Shown: one piece after another, positions 1 through 9,317 of the stretch
How positions within the stretch are numbered: the first letter of the stretch is position 1
Layout of the letters: every line of letters starts with the position of its first letter
NCBI GenBank assembly: GCA_013214355.1
Contig: JABSSL010000089.1
Span: forward strand, 1-64,000
Length of the DNA stretch: 64,000 bases
Direction of reading: 5' to 3'
Origin: Saprospiraceae bacterium
GTDB lineage: Bacteria > Bacteroidota > Bacteroidia > Chitinophagales > Saprospiraceae
Position numbers and translations under genes: made by a program
Notes under the pieces: generated by a model
The model's database searches: none
What the model saw: the letters and a program-made list of their open reading frames with translations, nothing else
Told to the model about the DNA's origin: nothing

Positions 1-2
1 AA

Positions 3-89
3 ATCAACAGCAAGAGCTGTGGCTTACTCAACCACTTCGAAGCGCCCAACTGGTATGATGATAACCTGAAATCAGCGCCGACTTTTTGA
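3..89 (+). CDS. C-terminal end of an unidentified protein (partial)
   Basis: A frame open from the window edge ends at a TGA at 87-89 and encodes 28 residues, finishing with WYDDNLKSAPTF. The other two forward frames also stop within 90 bases, so the choice rests only on the natural-looking composition (NHFEAPNWYDD). The family cannot be named from this tail. The 160 bases that follow, before the end of the next minus-strand gene, are AT-rich and hold nothing I can identify. Confidence 0.4.
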   Translation: MNSKSCGLLNHFEAPNWYDDNLKSAPTF

Positions 90-248
90 GGACGCCCTAA
101 TTATTGACTCTATGATCCATCAATTATGGGTTTAGGGGGTTTATTTTCATTTAAAAATAAAAACAACACCCCACTAGGTCAATACAAAACTAGTAAACCA
201 GGTAAATAAAACAGTAAAAACCAAAGACCAACCAGCGTTGCAAGCTGA

Positions 249-758
249 TCAGGAAGTTATTGCCCCTCTCCTACCCATCTCAATCACTTCCAGATCTGAG
301 ATCTGCTTACCATTGATCGTAAACCGGATGATTGTCTTGACTTGATGAAAACCATGAACACCAGCAGCACCAGGATTGATATGTAGCAAATTGTGCTTGG
401 GATCAGGCATTACTTTGAGAATATGTGAATGACCACAAATGAAGAGATCAGGATTGACCTCGGCGAGTTGTTCCTTGATACGTTTCTTATAGCGGCCGGG
501 ATACCCTCCGATGTGTGTTAACCATACTTTCACCTCTTCACAAGTGAAGTGAAGATCTAAAGGATAGGTTCGGCGAACAACAGCTGCATCTATATTGCCA
601 TACACCGCGCGAAAGGGTTTGAAAGCAGCCAATCGATCCGCCACCTCGATGGCTCCAATATCTCCGGCATGCCAAATTTCATCGCATTCCGCAAAATGAT
701 CAAAAACCTTCTCTTCCAAATGGGAATGCGTATCAGAAATTAAACCGATTCGAGTCAT
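249..758 (-). CDS. YfcE/MJ0936-type metallophosphoesterase
   Basis: A 169-residue calcineurin-fold phosphoesterase of the small bacterial and archaeal YfcE group, probably cytoplasmic and acting on phosphodiesters with Mn-like metals. The metal-binding motifs occur in the expected order: ISDTHSH near residue 8, HAGDIG near 30, GNID near 54, and CGHSH near 108, followed by NPGA. The length is normal for the family. It is last in a minus-strand run after the papain-like gene, with a gap of 64 bases. The fold assignment is secure; the physiological substrate cannot be read from the sequence. Confidence 0.88.
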   Translation of the reverse strand: MTRIGLISDTHSHLEEKVFDHFAECDEIWHAGDIGAIEVADRLAAFKPFRAVYGNIDAAVVRRTYPLDLHFTCEEVKVWLTHIGGYPGRYKKRIKEQLAEVNPDLFICGHSHILKVMPDPKHNLLHINPGAAGVHGFHQVKTIIRFTINGKQISDLEVIEMGRRGAITS

Positions 759-822
759 GTAATAGCATAGATTGCAGCCGAGCTTCCCGATTTGATCTGC
801 CGCTAAGCATCAACTGAATTTC

Positions 823-1635
823 TTAATAATATTCTTCTGGAACCATAACGTATCCTCCAGAAGCCAATTGACCAAAAGTATCGTAGGAGATATGAATATA
901 TCCATTATTAGCCCAATCACTCCCAAAATTACTCCTCAATTCGAAAGTTTTCGCAGCTTCATCAAAGCCAACTACGATGAAAGAGTAGCGATAATCTCCG
1001 GATCGTGCGGGTCCCCATTCGTGTTCTCTAAAAGAGGTAACTCGTTCATCAGCCTGAAATTCCACGATCACTGGATTTCCCCGAATCAAAGCCTTTTTCG
1101 TCTCAAAAGTCTTTTGCATAGAGCGCGCCGAGCCATTGAAGAGGAATAAATAATTGTTGATCTTATATTTCGCAGTGGCAAAGACAGCATTAGTGATCTC
1201 TCCAGCATCATACGGCAGAATGGCGGCGTTAACGGTTCCATCCTTTACGAGGAAATTCAATACATCTTTAGCATTAGGGGTACGCCCAGTGGCCGCTAAG
1301 TTCAGGGAAATATAATCGGGACTTAGGTTAATTTTGTAATTCTTCTTAAGGTTGAGATAGTATTCCAAGCAGCTGGTAAGGGTATAGCACATATCATCCC
1401 CTCGGAAGCCCAATTTTCGGACGGGCATCATGAAAGGCTTGAGGTTTTGACGTTCTAGGACATTTCTGGAGTGGCTCCCAATATCAGGCACCAATACCAT
1501 CAGATCATCAAATAGCTTAGGATCAGCCACCCCAATTTTGGTGACACGTTGTGCAGACTTAAATCGAACTTTTTGGGCTAGGCTTGTTTGGACAAATACT
1601 AAGGTTAGCAATAAACTGAAGCCAAAGGATTTCAT
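823..1635 (-). CDS. Exported papain-fold protein, probably catalytically dead
   Basis: A 270-residue protein with an N-terminal signal peptide (hydrophobic core, cleavage near SLAQ at 18-21). The layout follows C1 papain-like peptidases: a Cys region (GDDMCYTLTS, C83), a middle helical part, and a C-terminal strand block FIVVGFDE followed by FGSDWANNGYIHISYD, which parallels the papain NSWGxxWGxxGY segment. The position of the catalytic His is Tyr217 (RYSFIVVGF), the Asn position reads Ser (RSNFG), and the oxyanion Gln appears as Leu75. Only the Cys is plausibly kept. It is probably a binding or structural pseudopeptidase outside the cytoplasm. The alignment was made by eye, so the fold call is firmer than the loss of activity. 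Confidence 0.6.
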   Translation of the reverse strand: MKSFGFSLLLTLVFVQTSLAQKVRFKSAQRVTKIGVADPKLFDDLMVLVPDIGSHSRNVLERQNLKPFMMPVRKLGFRGDDMCYTLTSCLEYYLNLKKNYKINLSPDYISLNLAATGRTPNAKDVLNFLVKDGTVNAAILPYDAGEITNAVFATAKYKINNYLFLFNGSARSMQKTFETKKALIRGNPVIVEFQADERVTSFREHEWGPARSGDYRYSFIVVGFDEAAKTFELRSNFGSDWANNGYIHISYDTFGQLASGGYVMVPEEYY

Positions 1636-1725
1636 GGAGTATAAGCTTTAATTGAATCAATACAGCATTAACGCGTGAAAGGGTCAATTTCTTTTCTCTC
1701 TCCCTAATTTGGCTCCAAAATCCCC

Positions 1726-3267
1726 TTAAAGGGGGATATTTCCATGCTTTTTCTTAGGCAATTTCACCACTTTGTTCTGTAACATCGTAAAGGCTTTGAT
1801 TAGCTTACGACGGGTATGAATAGGGTCTATGACTTCATCTATAAAACCTCGGCTTGCCGCTCGGTAAGGATGGGCGAACTTTTCTTTATACTCTGCTTCC
1901 TTCTCCGCCAATTTGGCAACCGAATCCTCTGCCTCAGCAATTTCTCTCTTGAAAATAATCTCAGAAGCCCCTTTTGCTCCCATCACAGCAATTTCCGCCG
2001 TTGGCCAAGCAAAATTAAAGTCAGCCCCAATATGTTTGGAGTTCATGACATCATAAGCTCCCCCATAAGCCTTTCGAGTAATTAGGGTTACTCTTGGCAC
2101 AGTAGCTTCACTAAAGGCGTATAGTAACTTGGCACCGTTAACAATAATACCGTTCCATTCTTGATCTGTACCTGGAAGAAAACCAGGTACATCCACCAAG
2201 ACTAAAAGCGGAATATTAAAACAATCACAAAAGCGTACAAAACGAGCACCTTTCTTAGAACTATCCACATCTAAAACCCCGGCAAGGCTCATCGGTTGGT
2301 TACCTACTACGCCAATACTACGTCCCCCTATTCTGGCAAAACCAACAATGATGTTTTCCGCGTACTGTTCGTGAATTTCCATAAAGGAGTCTTCATCCAC
2401 AATGCCAGCTACTACCTCGCGCATATCATAGGGTTGCTGAGGATTAGCGGGCACAATATCTCGAAGCACCTCTCGCATTTCCTCGCCCAGTTGAAATTCT
2501 TCAACGGGTGCTTGTTCTTCGCAATTTTGAGGCATGTAGCTAAGCAGCCGCTTAACCTTTTCAATACAATCTATATCATTAGCAGCCGTGAGATGAGTCA
2601 CACCTGACTTGGAAGCATGAGTACTTGCCCCTCCTAATTCTTCGGCCGTAACCTCCTCATTGGTAACTGTTTTAACCACATTCGGTCCAGTCACAAACAT
2701 GTAGGAGGTGTTTTCAACCATAACCGTAAAGTCTGTCATGGCTGGCGAATAAACGGCACCTCCAGCACAGGGGCCCATAATAGCTGAAATTTGAGGAATA
2801 ACTCCAGAAGCCATCACATTGCGATAGAAGATATCAGCATAGCCTCCAAGTGACTTTACTCCTTCCTGGATACGTGCTCCTCCGGAATCATTGAGTCCGA
2901 TCAATGGAACACCGTTTTGCACCGCAAGATCCATCACTTTACAGATTTTCTCTGCGTGGGTTTCGGACAAACTTCCACCGAAGACGGTAAAGTCTTGGGC
3001 AAAAACGTAAACCAAGCGACCGCTGATGGTACCATAGCCAGTTACCACGCCATCCCCTAGAAAGATCTGCTCCTCCATACCAAAATCCTTAGAGCGATGC
3101 GTAACCAACATACCAATTTCCTCAAAAGAACCTTCATCCAATAAAAAATGTAAGCGTTCGCGAGCAGTTAGCTTACCCTTTTTATGTTGGCTCTCTATCC
3201 TTCTCTCTCCTCCGCCTAGTAAGGCTTCACTTTGCTTGTCGGCTAATAATTTTAATTTGTCTTCCAT
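1726..3267 (-). CDS. pccB: Acyl-CoA carboxylase carboxyltransferase subunit (propionyl-CoA carboxylase beta type)
   Basis: A 513-residue biotin-dependent carboxyltransferase of the PccB/MmdA group. It transfers the carboxyl group from biotin to an acyl-CoA, most likely propionyl-CoA to give methylmalonyl-CoA. The crotonase-like halves show the expected signatures: an N-terminal [12 protein letters not shown] segment, [43 protein letters not shown], and in the second half [18 protein letters not shown] and [11 protein letters not shown]. The length is typical. No biotin carboxylase subunit lies beside it, so its partner must be elsewhere. It is 22 bases downstream of a methyltransferase gene on the same strand. 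Acetyl-CoA, methylcrotonyl-CoA or decarboxylase use cannot be excluded by sequence alone. Confidence 0.9.
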   Translation of the reverse strand: MEDKLKLLADKQSEALLGGGERRIESQHKKGKLTARERLHFLLDEGSFEEIGMLVTHRSKDFGMEEQIFLGDGVVTGYGTISGRLVYVFAQDFTVFGGSLSETHAEKICKVMDLAVQNGVPLIGLNDSGGARIQEGVKSLGGYADIFYRNVMASGVIPQISAIMGPCAGGAVYSPAMTDFTVMVENTSYMFVTGPNVVKTVTNEEVTAEELGGASTHASKSGVTHLTAANDIDCIEKVKRLLSYMPQNCEEQAPVEEFQLGEEMREVLRDIVPANPQQPYDMREVVAGIVDEDSFMEIHEQYAENIIVGFARIGGRSIGVVGNQPMSLAGVLDVDSSKKGARFVRFCDCFNIPLLVLVDVPGFLPGTDQEWNGIIVNGAKLLYAFSEATVPRVTLITRKAYGGAYDVMNSKHIGADFNFAWPTAEIAVMGAKGASEIIFKREIAEAEDSVAKLAEKEAEYKEKFAHPYRAASRGFIDEVIDPIHTRRKLIKAFTMLQNKVVKLPKKKHGNIPL

Positions 3268-3289
3268 CCTGTTAGGGTTTATGGTTGTA

Positions 3290-4102
3290 CTATCCAGTTA
3301 TGGGCTTTCTTATAACAATTCCTTGTCCGATCGCTCGATGGCTATTTTTAAACAGGGAAAAATCTAAAGATAAGATTGAATCGGTCACAAAGGTGAGCTT
3401 AGGCTCTTTCTTGGAAGGCCTCAGGGCTAACTTCTTTTTTTCTTGTTTGGAAACGTTTACCGCATTTTCTTTGAAAATCTGTTGTACCCAACCCGTCCAA
3501 TACATCTCCAAGAGGCCGACAATGTAACCACTTAGATTTCGCTCTCGTTCCAGTACAAGATTCTCATTGGCCACCCATTCTTTGAAGGCCGGAGGCGAGA
3601 TTAAGTATTCGTGCCCAAAAGCAAAGGCACCTTGAGATATATGTCGATCAGAAAACCAACTTAGCATTCGGTTGATCGGATCATAGGTAAACGGAAACTC
3701 TAGAGAAGGGTAAGTCATCAAAGCCAAGCCTCCTGGTTTCAACACCCTCCCAATCTCTGTAATCATTTGAGCAGGCTGGCCCACGTGTTCAATCACCTCT
3801 GAAGAGATAATGAGATCGAAATGGTTGTCCGGAAAACTAAGCGCAAGCGCATCCTCCTCCTGATAGGTAAGGTTTTCCACTTCACTGTTAAAGGCACGGG
3901 CAAACGCCAAGTCATCTGCATTGATATCGCAACCGATCAAAGTTTGACAATGGGCGGCTACCATAGCATCGTAGTCACCTTCTCCCGTCCCTAAGTTCAG
4001 GCCCCGCTCAAATTTTCCTTGTTCTTGCACATACTGCTTTAAAGCATCTCTTATAAAACAGTATCGATTCCGATAGGTCGGAAAAAGAAATTTATATTGC
4101 AT
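3290..4102 (-). CDS. Class I SAM-dependent methyltransferase
   Basis: A 270-residue Methyltransf_11-type protein. Motif I reads [13 protein letters not shown] (about 36-48), the acidic end of strand 2 is GCDINADD, the motif around strand 4 is [16 protein letters not shown], and motif VI follows as [13 protein letters not shown]. The C-terminal 80 residues are basic and probably contact the substrate or membrane. It is the third gene of a minus-strand run beginning with the large glycosyltransferase fusion, with only 9 bases between it and the preceding methyltransferase. That spacing suggests the two act on the same glycolipid or polysaccharide pathway, which is inference. The acceptor is unknown. 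Confidence 0.8.
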   Translation of the reverse strand: MQYKFLFPTYRNRYCFIRDALKQYVQEQGKFERGLNLGTGEGDYDAMVAAHCQTLIGCDINADDLAFARAFNSEVENLTYQEEDALALSFPDNHFDLIISSEVIEHVGQPAQMITEIGRVLKPGGLALMTYPSLEFPFTYDPINRMLSWFSDRHISQGAFAFGHEYLISPPAFKEWVANENLVLERERNLSGYIVGLLEMYWTGWVQQIFKENAVNVSKQEKKKLALRPSKKEPKLTFVTDSILSLDFSLFKNSHRAIGQGIVIRKPITG

Positions 4103-4111
4103 GCTTCTCGA

Positions 4112-4855
4112 TCAATCCTTTAATACCCCTTCAGCGACACAAGTCAAACCAAACCACTGATTCCACTTCCTAATATTCATCTCAAAAGAATTATAAGCTT
4201 TGAGAATCGCGTTTACTGGGCCGGGAATGGGTTTCATATCCGAAGAGGTAGGTTCCTCCATGTTCTCAGAATTGCTTCTTTTGATGCGGCGGATCAACCA
4301 TACCAATGGAAAAATGGAACCATAAATGTAGTATTTGCTATCAATCTTTGATTGCGCATTATTCAGTAGGCTCGTCAATGTCGGCAAGGTATATCGACGA
4401 AAATGCCCCAGATATACATCATGACTGGACCAAACGCTCATAAAAGCTGGAACAGTGATAAAGTAGTGAATGTTTTGTCCAGTGCGTTGCTTGATATCTT
4501 CCAAGACCGCTAAATCATTTTCAATATGCTCCAGCACATCCATCATGATGACAACTGCATCATCAATCCCTTCAGGAATATAACGGAGCTTGCGAACCGG
4601 CTCATTGGCTGTTTCAGCTAGCTCCTCGTCTGTATATTCAATATCTACCAGGAGGGTTTCCTTTATGTATTGGGGAAAAGCACGATGCAATTCGTAAGCA
4701 AAGAAGCCAGAGCCGGCACCAAAATCAATCACCGTCAAAGGCTTTTGCTCCTGTTTAGCTAATTTCTCAAAGAAAGATAAGAGCGGTAATTTTTTGGATT
4801 GGTAATACCAATGAGTTTCAGGATCCACCCCACTTTTAAGCTCCTTTATATCCAT
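4112..4855 (-). CDS. Class I SAM-dependent methyltransferase
   Basis: A 247-residue methyltransferase with motif I VIDFGAGSGFFAYEL (about residues 42-56), an acidic strand-2 end (LLVDIEYTDEE) and a clear strand-4 motif VVIMMDVLEHIENDLAVLEDI. The helical C-terminal part (GSIFPLVWLIRRIKRS) is hydrophobic and basic, as in membrane-associated methyltransferases that act on lipid-linked substrates. It starts 9 bases after the stop of the large glycosyltransferase fusion and is probably cotranslated with it. The region before motif I (DPETHWYYQSKKLPLL) resembles methyltransferases found next to DPM1-like glycosyltransferases. The exact substrate is not known. Confidence 0.78.
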   Translation of the reverse strand: MDIKELKSGVDPETHWYYQSKKLPLLSFFEKLAKQEQKPLTVIDFGAGSGFFAYELHRAFPQYIKETLLVDIEYTDEELAETANEPVRKLRYIPEGIDDAVVIMMDVLEHIENDLAVLEDIKQRTGQNIHYFITVPAFMSVWSSHDVYLGHFRRYTLPTLTSLLNNAQSKIDSKYYIYGSIFPLVWLIRRIKRSNSENMEEPTSSDMKPIPGPVNAILKAYNSFEMNIRKWNQWFGLTCVAEGVLKD

Positions 4856-4864
4856 GAACTGCTA

Positions 4865-7800
4865 TTATTGTTTGTTTTTTTGTTGCTGGGCCTGTGAGCG
4901 ATCGTACAAAGCTTTGAGCTTTGTAGCTGGTTCGTAGTCCCGCAGATACGGTAATGCCTGAGTAAGCATTCGGTAAGAGTTTTGGTAATCCTTTTGAAAG
5001 TAAGCCTTTTTGGCCTGGAAGTACACTGCTTTCCATTTCTTTCCCAAAGCATTCGCTGCGCCTATGGCCATGTCGTAACCTTGCGGTAGATTTCCATTGT
5101 GCATATCAAATTGCTCAAGCAGGCGGAGTACCTGTTCCATATTCTGTTCCCCGGCATAAATCGTGGCCAAGTGATAATAAACGATATTGGATTTGTAGTT
5201 GAGTTCGATACAACGTTCAAAAGCCGCCTTCGCCTCCTCTAATTCGCCTACCGCCTTGTGGTATAATCCTTTCCAAATGTTGTGGTTTAAGTGGCTGGGC
5301 GACAGGGTCAGCATTTGATCAATAGCAGCTTTGGAAGCTGGGTAATTTCCCAGTCTATAATTGGTACTTGCCACACCCATCCAGGCCACCTCATTTTTGG
5401 GATTAGCCGCCACCTCTTTCTGATAAGCTTCCAGAGCACCCTGAATATTATTAGATTGTTCCAATTGGAAACCTTCTAAATCAAAACTAGTGTTACGCTT
5501 ACTTATGCTCGCTATCGGCACTCCTCCCGCTTTGATTTCATGCACCAACTGATCCGGAGGCCAAGCTCCAGACTTCTGTAAGCCTTCATTCACAAAACGG
5601 GAATAGAAGAAGTAATAATCTGCTGGCTTCTTATGTCGATCATTATATCTAGTATATACCACCTTGACATTAGGTGCCAAAGCTTTCATGTAATGCCCCA
5701 CTGATTGAGATGTAGTAGTCGCAATAGTAACCTCCTTGCCACTCTTCACATCTTCATTGTTTGCTACGAACCATTGGGACAACTCCTTCATCGAATTCAT
5801 CCAATAGTCGGTTTCATAGTGCGCAAAGGCGCTCTGAATCCCACCAGAAACCGGGTTGAAATAGGAAGCCTGATAAGGGTGATTACGCACCATCCACAGC
5901 AGTGGAATAGCAACCAGGACAGCCATGGCACCCTGGGTTCCAAGTTGGAAGCCTTTAGCAGGCAGAAGGGTCGAAAGCCAGTCCCAGCCCTTGGCAGCCA
6001 CCACTACCAGTACCGGATAAACAAATAAGAAGTGACGCATTCCATCATAGAGCGACGATTGCTTTGCAATCGCATAAACCACTGGAAAGATCATCGTATA
6101 TAAGAGAAAGAGCCAAAGCCAAACATCTGCCTTTTTCCTTTCCTTTATCAATAGAAACGGAAATACCAAAGCCCCTAATAGCACAAAAATGGGGCTAGCA
6201 ATACTGATCCATTTAGGAATATAATACCAAGGGAGTTCATCCGACCACAAGTGCTCCCCTTCGAAAAGCATTCTAATACTGGTGGAAAAGTTTGACATCT
6301 CCCCTAGCGCCTTAAAGGGGTTGCTAAAAGGGGCTTGCCAGCCATACGGCCAGTAGAGCATACCTCCAAAATACCCTCCAACTACAATTAGGCCTAACAA
6401 AGCACCTACTCTGCCTATGGTTGGAAAATGCAAGATTTTAGTACGTAGTTCTTGCTGGAGCAAAAAGCGTAAACCGACAAAAAAGCCTAGATAGGCAATC
6501 AGTAGAATCCCACCGACTCGCACATTGATACTAGCCGCTATCCCAACAATCAACAGAAAGACCGTTCGTGCTCCAGGGCGTGGTAATTCTTTGACGAATC
6601 GGATAATGTAGAGTAGTGAAAAAACATAGGTAGCTGCAAAGGGAATGTCCTTGGGGTTATTCATGGAATGCCCAAAGATCCTGGGGGAAATGGCCATAAA
6701 TAGCAAAGCCCAAAATCCCACACGCCAGCTTCCGCTCATTTCTTTAGCCAGTAAACCTGTGAAAAGCATCAATAGAAAACCGACCAGAGCGTTAAGCACG
6801 TGGCGCATCTCATACTCGTCTAGACCTCCAATATACTTGTTGGCCCAGGCTGCAGTATAATCAAATAAGCCACCGTAATAATATAAGTTTTTATAGCTCA
6901 GGGCAGAATTCTCCTCCCCATCTGTTTCGTAGTAACTCAAGAGTTTTTCCCCGTAGATCTTTTGCACCTCTTCATCACCAGTAATCCCATAATCAAAGCT
7001 CAGCATGGGCATTCCTACTAACAATACCAACGAGAGTACGAGAAAGAACAAACGATAATAACTGGGCTCCTGTCCCGCGCCCTTCGCCCTAAAAGATTGG
7101 ATGGGTTCGCTTATGAATCGCTCGATAAAGAGGGTAAAACCAATTCGTAAAGCCTGCCCAAACATGGTAAAACTGTCTCTTACTAAAGATATCTTCGAAC
7201 CTTCCTGATGATCCCATTTTACTGGCATGGAAGTAATGCCGTAGCCCGCATGCTTGGCTCTACTGAGCAATTCGACATCATGTGCCCAGCCTTTTACCTT
7301 GAGCTCACCAAATAATTGCTTGGCAATAGCTTGTGGGTATAATTTAAAACCACATTGCGTATCCCGTAAATTGAGATTGGTAAGTATTTGAATAATAAAA
7401 TTGAAGATCAAACCCGCCAGTCGGCGAATGAAAGTGCCTTGCACCTGAGAATCCTTATGCTCCCTTGATCCAATCAGAATCTCATCGGACGAAAACGCTT
7501 GATTAGGTAAGGATTCTAGCCAGTTGAATAACTCCTGTGGCTGCGTAGCCATGTCAGCGTCCAAGGTGAGGATAAAATCACCGGTGGCAGCCTGCACACC
7601 AGCCTTCAGGGCACCACCCTTACCTTCATTTTTGGGTAGGGTGATGATCTGATAATCCTTGGCGTTGGAAAAGGTCTTTTCCAGCAGTTTCTGGGCTTTT
7701 TCTGTGGTCCCATCAGTACTGCCGTCATCGACGATTATAATCTCTAACTCGCCACTCCATTCCGATTCAAAAGCAGACAAGGTTTTGATCAGTTTTGGGA

Positions 7801-7906
7801 CGCGTTCCTTTTCATTAAAGCAGGGGATTACCAGAGACAATTTCCCTTTAAAATCAGGTCGTCTTTTCTTGGGAACTTTTGCCTTCTTTTGCCTGGTTTT
7901 ACTCAT
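4865..7906 (-). CDS. Fusion of DPM1-like GT2 glycosyltransferase, membrane PMT/GT39-like domain and TPR tail
   Basis: A 1013-residue protein with three parts. Residues about 22-250 are a GT2 domain of the dolichol-phosphate-mannose synthase type (SLVIPCFNEKERV, IIIVDDGSTDGT, LDADMATQP, GSREH, QCGFKLY). Residues about 280-670 hold ten or so membrane helices with an early acidic GDEEV motif and a GHSMNNPKDIPFA loop, as in GT39/PMT-like transferases that use polyprenyl-phosphate sugars. Residues about 790-1010 form TPR-like repeats (LEAYQKEVAANPKNEVAWMGVA, AAFERCIELNYKSN). The likely role is to make a lipid-linked sugar and transfer it at the outer face of the inner membrane. Two methyltransferases follow at 9-base gaps. 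Having synthase and transferase in one chain is unusual. The start codon agrees with the basic N-terminus before the GT2 strand. Confidence 0.8.
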   Translation of the reverse strand: MSKTRQKKAKVPKKRRPDFKGKLSLVIPCFNEKERVPKLIKTLSAFESEWSGELEIIIVDDGSTDGTTEKAQKLLEKTFSNAKDYQIITLPKNEGKGGALKAGVQAATGDFILTLDADMATQPQELFNWLESLPNQAFSSDEILIGSREHKDSQVQGTFIRRLAGLIFNFIIQILTNLNLRDTQCGFKLYPQAIAKQLFGELKVKGWAHDVELLSRAKHAGYGITSMPVKWDHQEGSKISLVRDSFTMFGQALRIGFTLFIERFISEPIQSFRAKGAGQEPSYYRLFFLVLSLVLLVGMPMLSFDYGITGDEEVQKIYGEKLLSYYETDGEENSALSYKNLYYYGGLFDYTAAWANKYIGGLDEYEMRHVLNALVGFLLMLFTGLLAKEMSGSWRVGFWALLFMAISPRIFGHSMNNPKDIPFAATYVFSLLYIIRFVKELPRPGARTVFLLIVGIAASINVRVGGILLIAYLGFFVGLRFLLQQELRTKILHFPTIGRVGALLGLIVVGGYFGGMLYWPYGWQAPFSNPFKALGEMSNFSTSIRMLFEGEHLWSDELPWYYIPKWISIASPIFVLLGALVFPFLLIKERKKADVWLWLFLLYTMIFPVVYAIAKQSSLYDGMRHFLFVYPVLVVVAAKGWDWLSTLLPAKGFQLGTQGAMAVLVAIPLLWMVRNHPYQASYFNPVSGGIQSAFAHYETDYWMNSMKELSQWFVANNEDVKSGKEVTIATTTSQSVGHYMKALAPNVKVVYTRYNDRHKKPADYYFFYSRFVNEGLQKSGAWPPDQLVHEIKAGGVPIASISKRNTSFDLEGFQLEQSNNIQGALEAYQKEVAANPKNEVAWMGVASTNYRLGNYPASKAAIDQMLTLSPSHLNHNIWKGLYHKAVGELEEAKAAFERCIELNYKSNIVYYHLATIYAGEQNMEQVLRLLEQFDMHNGNLPQGYDMAIGAANALGKKWKAVYFQAKKAYFQKDYQNSYRMLTQALPYLRDYEPATKLKALYDRSQAQQQKNKQ

Positions 7907-8022
7907 ATATCAGGGATTAACACTGGATGCGCAAAGATGAAAAACTTCTAGTACAAATCATAACAGTTTCAAAATGTTAGTCTCGCCCCTCGAAAAATCA
8001 AGCACGATAACGACAAAAAGCC

Positions 8023-8030
8023 TACTTTTG
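8023..8030 (+). promoter_or_regulatory. Candidate -7 promoter element for the aspC operon
   Basis: TACTTTTG matches the Bacteroidota -7 consensus TAnnTTTG and lies 63 bases before the aminotransferase start, in the 187-base gap between divergent genes. No clear TTTG -33 element is seen at the usual distance, so this is a motif match only. Confidence 0.4.
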
Positions 8031-8093
8031 CAGGCAGACCTAATCGAATCGCCAAACATTCAATTTTTTTTCCAATTCTGAAAAGCAAGCAAA

Positions 8094-9302
8094 ATGTCCG
8101 TTGTAAGTAAAGCAACCATTTCTCAGAGGGTCCAGAATATGGCCGAATCAGCGACAATTAAAATGGCTCAGTTAGCTCGAGAGCTGAAAGCCGAAGGTCA
8201 TGATGTCATTAGTCTAAGTCTCGGGGAACCAGATTTCGATACGCCCCAACACATTAAAGATGCCGCAAAAAAGGCATTGGACGAGGGATTTACAAAATAC
8301 ACCCCTGTCCCTGGCCTGATGGAACTTCGGCAAGCCATCCAGACCAAGTTTAAACGAGATAATGACTTAGATTATGATGTGAGTCAGATCGTAGTTTCTA
8401 ACGGAGCAAAGCAATCTATCGCTAATGTTTGCTTGTCCATTCTTGACCCAGGCGATGAGGTAGTAATTTTGGCGCCATACTGGGTCACTTATTCCGAAAT
8501 TGTTAAGTTGGCTGAGGGTGTTCCTGTTTTGGTAAAAGCGGGGATCGAGCAGGATTATAAAGTAACCAAAGAACAGTTACAAGCCGCCATAACGGAACGT
8601 ACTAAGGCAGTGCTATTTTCCTCTCCTTGTAATCCAACTGGTTCTGTCTACTCAAAAGAAGAATTAGCAGATATTGCAGATGTAGTAGCCGCTCACGATG
8701 ATATCTTTATCATTGCCGATGAAATCTACGAATACATCAACTTTACCGGAAAACACATCAGTATTGGGTCTTTTGAGGCGGTAAGAAATAGAACAGTTAC
8801 CGTAAATGGTTTCTCCAAAGGCTTTGCTATGACCGGTTGGCGATTGGGTTACATTGGTGCGCCTAAAACCATTGCCGCCGCTTGTAGCAAAATCCAAGGT
8901 CAGTTCACTTCCGGCGCCAACGCCTTCGCTCAAAAAGCAGCAGCTTATGCTTTGCTTGCTGACATGGGTCCCAGCATCAAGATGCGGGAGACTTTTCTCA
9001 CTCGCCGTGATCTCGTCATCGAAGGCCTAAGTCAGATCCCCGGCTTTAAAGTCAATCGCCCAGAAGGAGCCTTCTACCTGTTTCCAGATATTAGCGCTTA
9101 CTTCGGAAAATCTGACGGTGAAACCACTATCAACAACGCTAGTGAGTTTTGCGATTATATTCTTCGAACGGTATACGTTGCCATAGTCACGGGAAGTGCT
9201 TTCGGTGCGGACAATTGCTTTAGACTTTCTTACGCTGCCTCGGAAGAGCAGCTAACCGAAGCCATTGCACGCATTAAATCAGCAGTTTCCAAATTATCCT
9301 AA
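8094..9302 (+). CDS. aspC: Aspartate aminotransferase, class I PLP-dependent
   Basis: A 402-residue fold-type I aminotransferase of subgroup I-gamma (the AspB-like thermophile group), which interconverts aspartate and oxaloacetate with glutamate and 2-oxoglutarate. Visible signatures are SLSLGEPDFDTP (about 38-49), SNGAKQSI for the phosphate of PLP, SPCNPTGSVYS with the PLP-ring Asn region, ADEIYEYI, and the Schiff-base lysine K242 in NGFSKGFAMTGWRLGY. A C-terminal Arg (CFRLSYA) would bind the substrate carboxylate. The length is normal. It is followed after 15 bases by a lipoprotein gene. Some family members also use prephenate, which cannot be told from sequence. Confidence 0.9.
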   Translation: MSVVSKATISQRVQNMAESATIKMAQLARELKAEGHDVISLSLGEPDFDTPQHIKDAAKKALDEGFTKYTPVPGLMELRQAIQTKFKRDNDLDYDVSQIVVSNGAKQSIANVCLSILDPGDEVVILAPYWVTYSEIVKLAEGVPVLVKAGIEQDYKVTKEQLQAAITERTKAVLFSSPCNPTGSVYSKEELADIADVVAAHDDIFIIADEIYEYINFTGKHISIGSFEAVRNRTVTVNGFSKGFAMTGWRLGYIGAPKTIAAACSKIQGQFTSGANAFAQKAAAYALLADMGPSIKMRETFLTRRDLVIEGLSQIPGFKVNRPEGAFYLFPDISAYFGKSDGETTINNASEFCDYILRTVYVAIVTGSAFGADNCFRLSYAASEEQLTEAIARIKSAVSKLS

Positions 9303-9317
9303 TCAAATACAATAATT

